A stretch of 15,306 nt of DNA from ZC4RG30 sp965652645 (GTDB taxonomy: Bacteria; Pseudomonadota; Gammaproteobacteria; Steroidobacterales; Steroidobacteraceae): NCBI GenBank assembly GCA_965652645.1, contig CBFGXE010000054.1:1-15306 (forward strand). The letters are read 5' to 3'. How positions within the stretch are numbered: position 1 is the first letter of the stretch; each line of letters starts with the position of its first letter. Below are positions 14,500 through 15,306 of this stretch, one piece after another. Below the pieces are notes generated by a model. The model saw nothing but the letters and a program-made list of their open reading frames with translations. It did not search any database and was not told where the DNA came from. The position numbers and the translations under genes were made by a program.

Positions 14500-15191
14500 A
14501 GCTGCTGGCCATCGACACCGCCAGCGGGCAGTGCTCGGCGGCGCTGCTGCTCGAGGGCGAGCTGTGCACCCGTGCCGTGAGGACGGCTCGCGACCACGCA
14601 CGGCTGCTGCTGCCCATGGTCGATGCGCTGCTCGCCGAGGCGGGCATGAAGCTGCCGGGCCTTGATGGCATCGCCTTCGGCCGCGGGCCGGGATCCTTCA
14701 CCGGCGTGCGCATTGCCGCGGCCGTGACGCAGGGGCTGGCCGCCGGTGCGGGGCTGCCCGTGATGCCCGTGTCCTCGCTGCGCGCGCTGGCCGCGCAGGC
14801 GCGTGCGGCCGTGCTGGCCGCGGAAGGAGCCCTGCCACACGGCAAGTTGCTCGCCTGCATGGATGCGCGGATGGGCGAAGTGTACTGGGGCCTCTTCGAC
14901 GCCGACCTGAAGCCGGCCGCGGAGCAGGTGGGGCCGCCGGAGGCACTCCAGGCAGCGGGCTTGCCTGCCGTGGCGGCGGCGGCTGGCATGGGACTGGGCG
15001 CCTGGCCCGGTATCGCGGCGTCCCTGGGGCTGCCGCCGGGCCGTGTGCTTGCCGAGGCCGAACCGCATGCCGGGGAAGTGGCGCAACTGGCTGCCGGGGA
15101 CCTGGCTGCCGGTGCGCAATGGGTCGATGCCGCGCTGGCCCAGCCCGTCTACCTGCGCGACCAGGTGGTGCAGGCGCCGCGCAGTGGCTGA
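14496..15191 (+). CDS. tsaB: tRNA threonylcarbamoyladenosine biosynthesis protein TsaB
   Basis: TsaB is the scaffold/activator of the TsaB-TsaD-TsaE complex that adds threonylcarbamoyl to A37 of ANN-decoding tRNAs. The 231-residue product equals the E. coli length and shows MKLLAIDTAS at the N-terminus, ARDHARLLLPMV (31-42), the hallmark FGRGPGSFTGVRIA (61-74) and ACMDARMGEVYWG. The C-terminal half is Ala/Gly-rich and less conserved, as usual. I chose the ATG at 14496-14498, which overlaps the yoaA TGA (ATGA). A GTG three codons upstream (14487) is possible but would add MHG before the first strand. The yoaA-tsaB adjacency is also found in enterobacteria, supporting both calls. Confidence 0.95.
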   Translation: MKLLAIDTASGQCSAALLLEGELCTRAVRTARDHARLLLPMVDALLAEAGMKLPGLDGIAFGRGPGSFTGVRIAAAVTQGLAAGAGLPVMPVSSLRALAAQARAAVLAAEGALPHGKLLACMDARMGEVYWGLFDADLKPAAEQVGPPEALQAAGLPAVAAAAGMGLGAWPGIAASLGLPPGRVLAEAEPHAGEVAQLAAGDLAAGAQWVDAALAQPVYLRDQVVQAPRSG

Positions 15192-15201
15192 ACCGCCGCC
15201 G

Positions 15202-15234
15202 CTGTAAGATGCCTGTAACAAACCTGTCATCCAA
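15202..15234 (+). promoter_or_regulatory. Pho box: three 11-bp-spaced PhoB half-sites
   Basis: CTGTAAGATGC (15202-15212), CTGTAACAAAC (15213-15223) and CTGTCATCCAA (15224-15234) are three head-to-tail 11-base units. The last two give CTGTAAC-AAAC-CTGTCAT, very close to the classical Pho box. A TAGAAG at 15242-15247 lies where the -10 of a Pho promoter is expected. The site is 37 bases before the start of a response regulator gene. Confidence 0.8.
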
Positions 15235-15270
15235 TAGCGGGTAGAAGTTTGCAGCCGATGGACAGGAGCC

Positions 15271-15306
15271 GTGACCCAGATACTGGTCGTCGAGGATGAG
15301 CAGCCC
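15271..15306 (+). CDS. phoB: Response regulator, N-terminal fragment, probably PhoB
   Basis: Only 12 codons are inside the window: GTG ACC CAG ATA CTG GTC GTC GAG GAT GAG CAG CCC, reading M-T-Q-I-L-V-V-E-D-E-Q-P. This is the first strand and acidic pocket (E-D-E) of a CheY-like receiver domain. AGGAG at 15264-15268 lies two bases before the GTG, a short spacing. An upstream ATG (15258-15260) is out of frame. The Pho box directly upstream points to PhoB, which regulates itself in known bacteria. The family (response regulator) is well supported; the PhoB identity rests on the operator. Confidence 0.75.
   Translation, partial: MTQILVVEDEQP

Noticed and set aside
13300..14601. A 433-codon minus-strand frame opposite yoaA
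   Set aside because: It is antisense to the helicase, whose motifs occupy the plus strand throughout.
1..15306. tRNA genes, CRISPR arrays, transposons, phage or toxin-antitoxin modules
   Set aside because: No cloverleaf-like segment, no regularly spaced short repeats, no transposase or integrase motif and no terminal inverted repeats were seen. The only long repeat is the G8 gene duplication.

Overview
The window reads as chromosomal DNA of a GC-rich (roughly two-thirds G+C by eye) Gammaproteobacterium. The evidence is a yoaA-tsaB pair in the order known from enterobacteria, a DusA-type dihydrouridine synthase, GTP-dependent PEP carboxykinase, a near-perfect CRP/Vfr-type operator and a Pho box before a response regulator. 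The DUF6152/lipoprotein pair and the exported G8-domain proteins suggest an environmental lineage such as Steroidobacter/Nevskia-like groups, but that placement is inference. No tRNA, rRNA, CRISPR array, insertion sequence or phage gene was seen.

Left part (1-5386, all minus strand): an export-oriented cassette. In transcription order it holds a complete G8-domain/CEMIP-like beta-helix protein (2801-5386), a small DUF4282 membrane protein (2422-2679), a secreted two-domain protein resembling the UGSC family but without its redox residues (780-2369), and the N-terminal part of a second, closely similar G8-domain protein that runs off the left edge (1-555). In the second copy the start codon and the body of the gene are out of register by two bases. 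The two G8 genes form an ungapped direct repeat of about 445 bp.

Middle part (5753-6987, minus strand): a DUF1971 cupin and a group III truncated globin overlap by ATGA and probably form a nitrosative-stress operon. The globin has a TTG start behind a strong Shine-Dalgarno sequence, with a perfect 8-4-8 inverted repeat just upstream. A small unrecognised proline- and charge-rich protein follows (6745-6987).

Right part: dusA (7320-8411) ends in a good intrinsic terminator. Next is a class III nucleotide cyclase fused to an FHA domain (8500-9405), with a TGTGA-N6-TCACA operator 15 bases before its start codon. A translationally coupled pair, a DUF6152 secreted protein and a lipoprotein (9459-10615), converges on pckG (10649-12424, minus). 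Divergent from pckG is yoaA (12565-14499), overlapped by tsaB (14496-15191). After tsaB, three 11-bp-spaced Pho half-sites precede a truncated response regulator start (15271 onward), most likely phoB under autoregulation.
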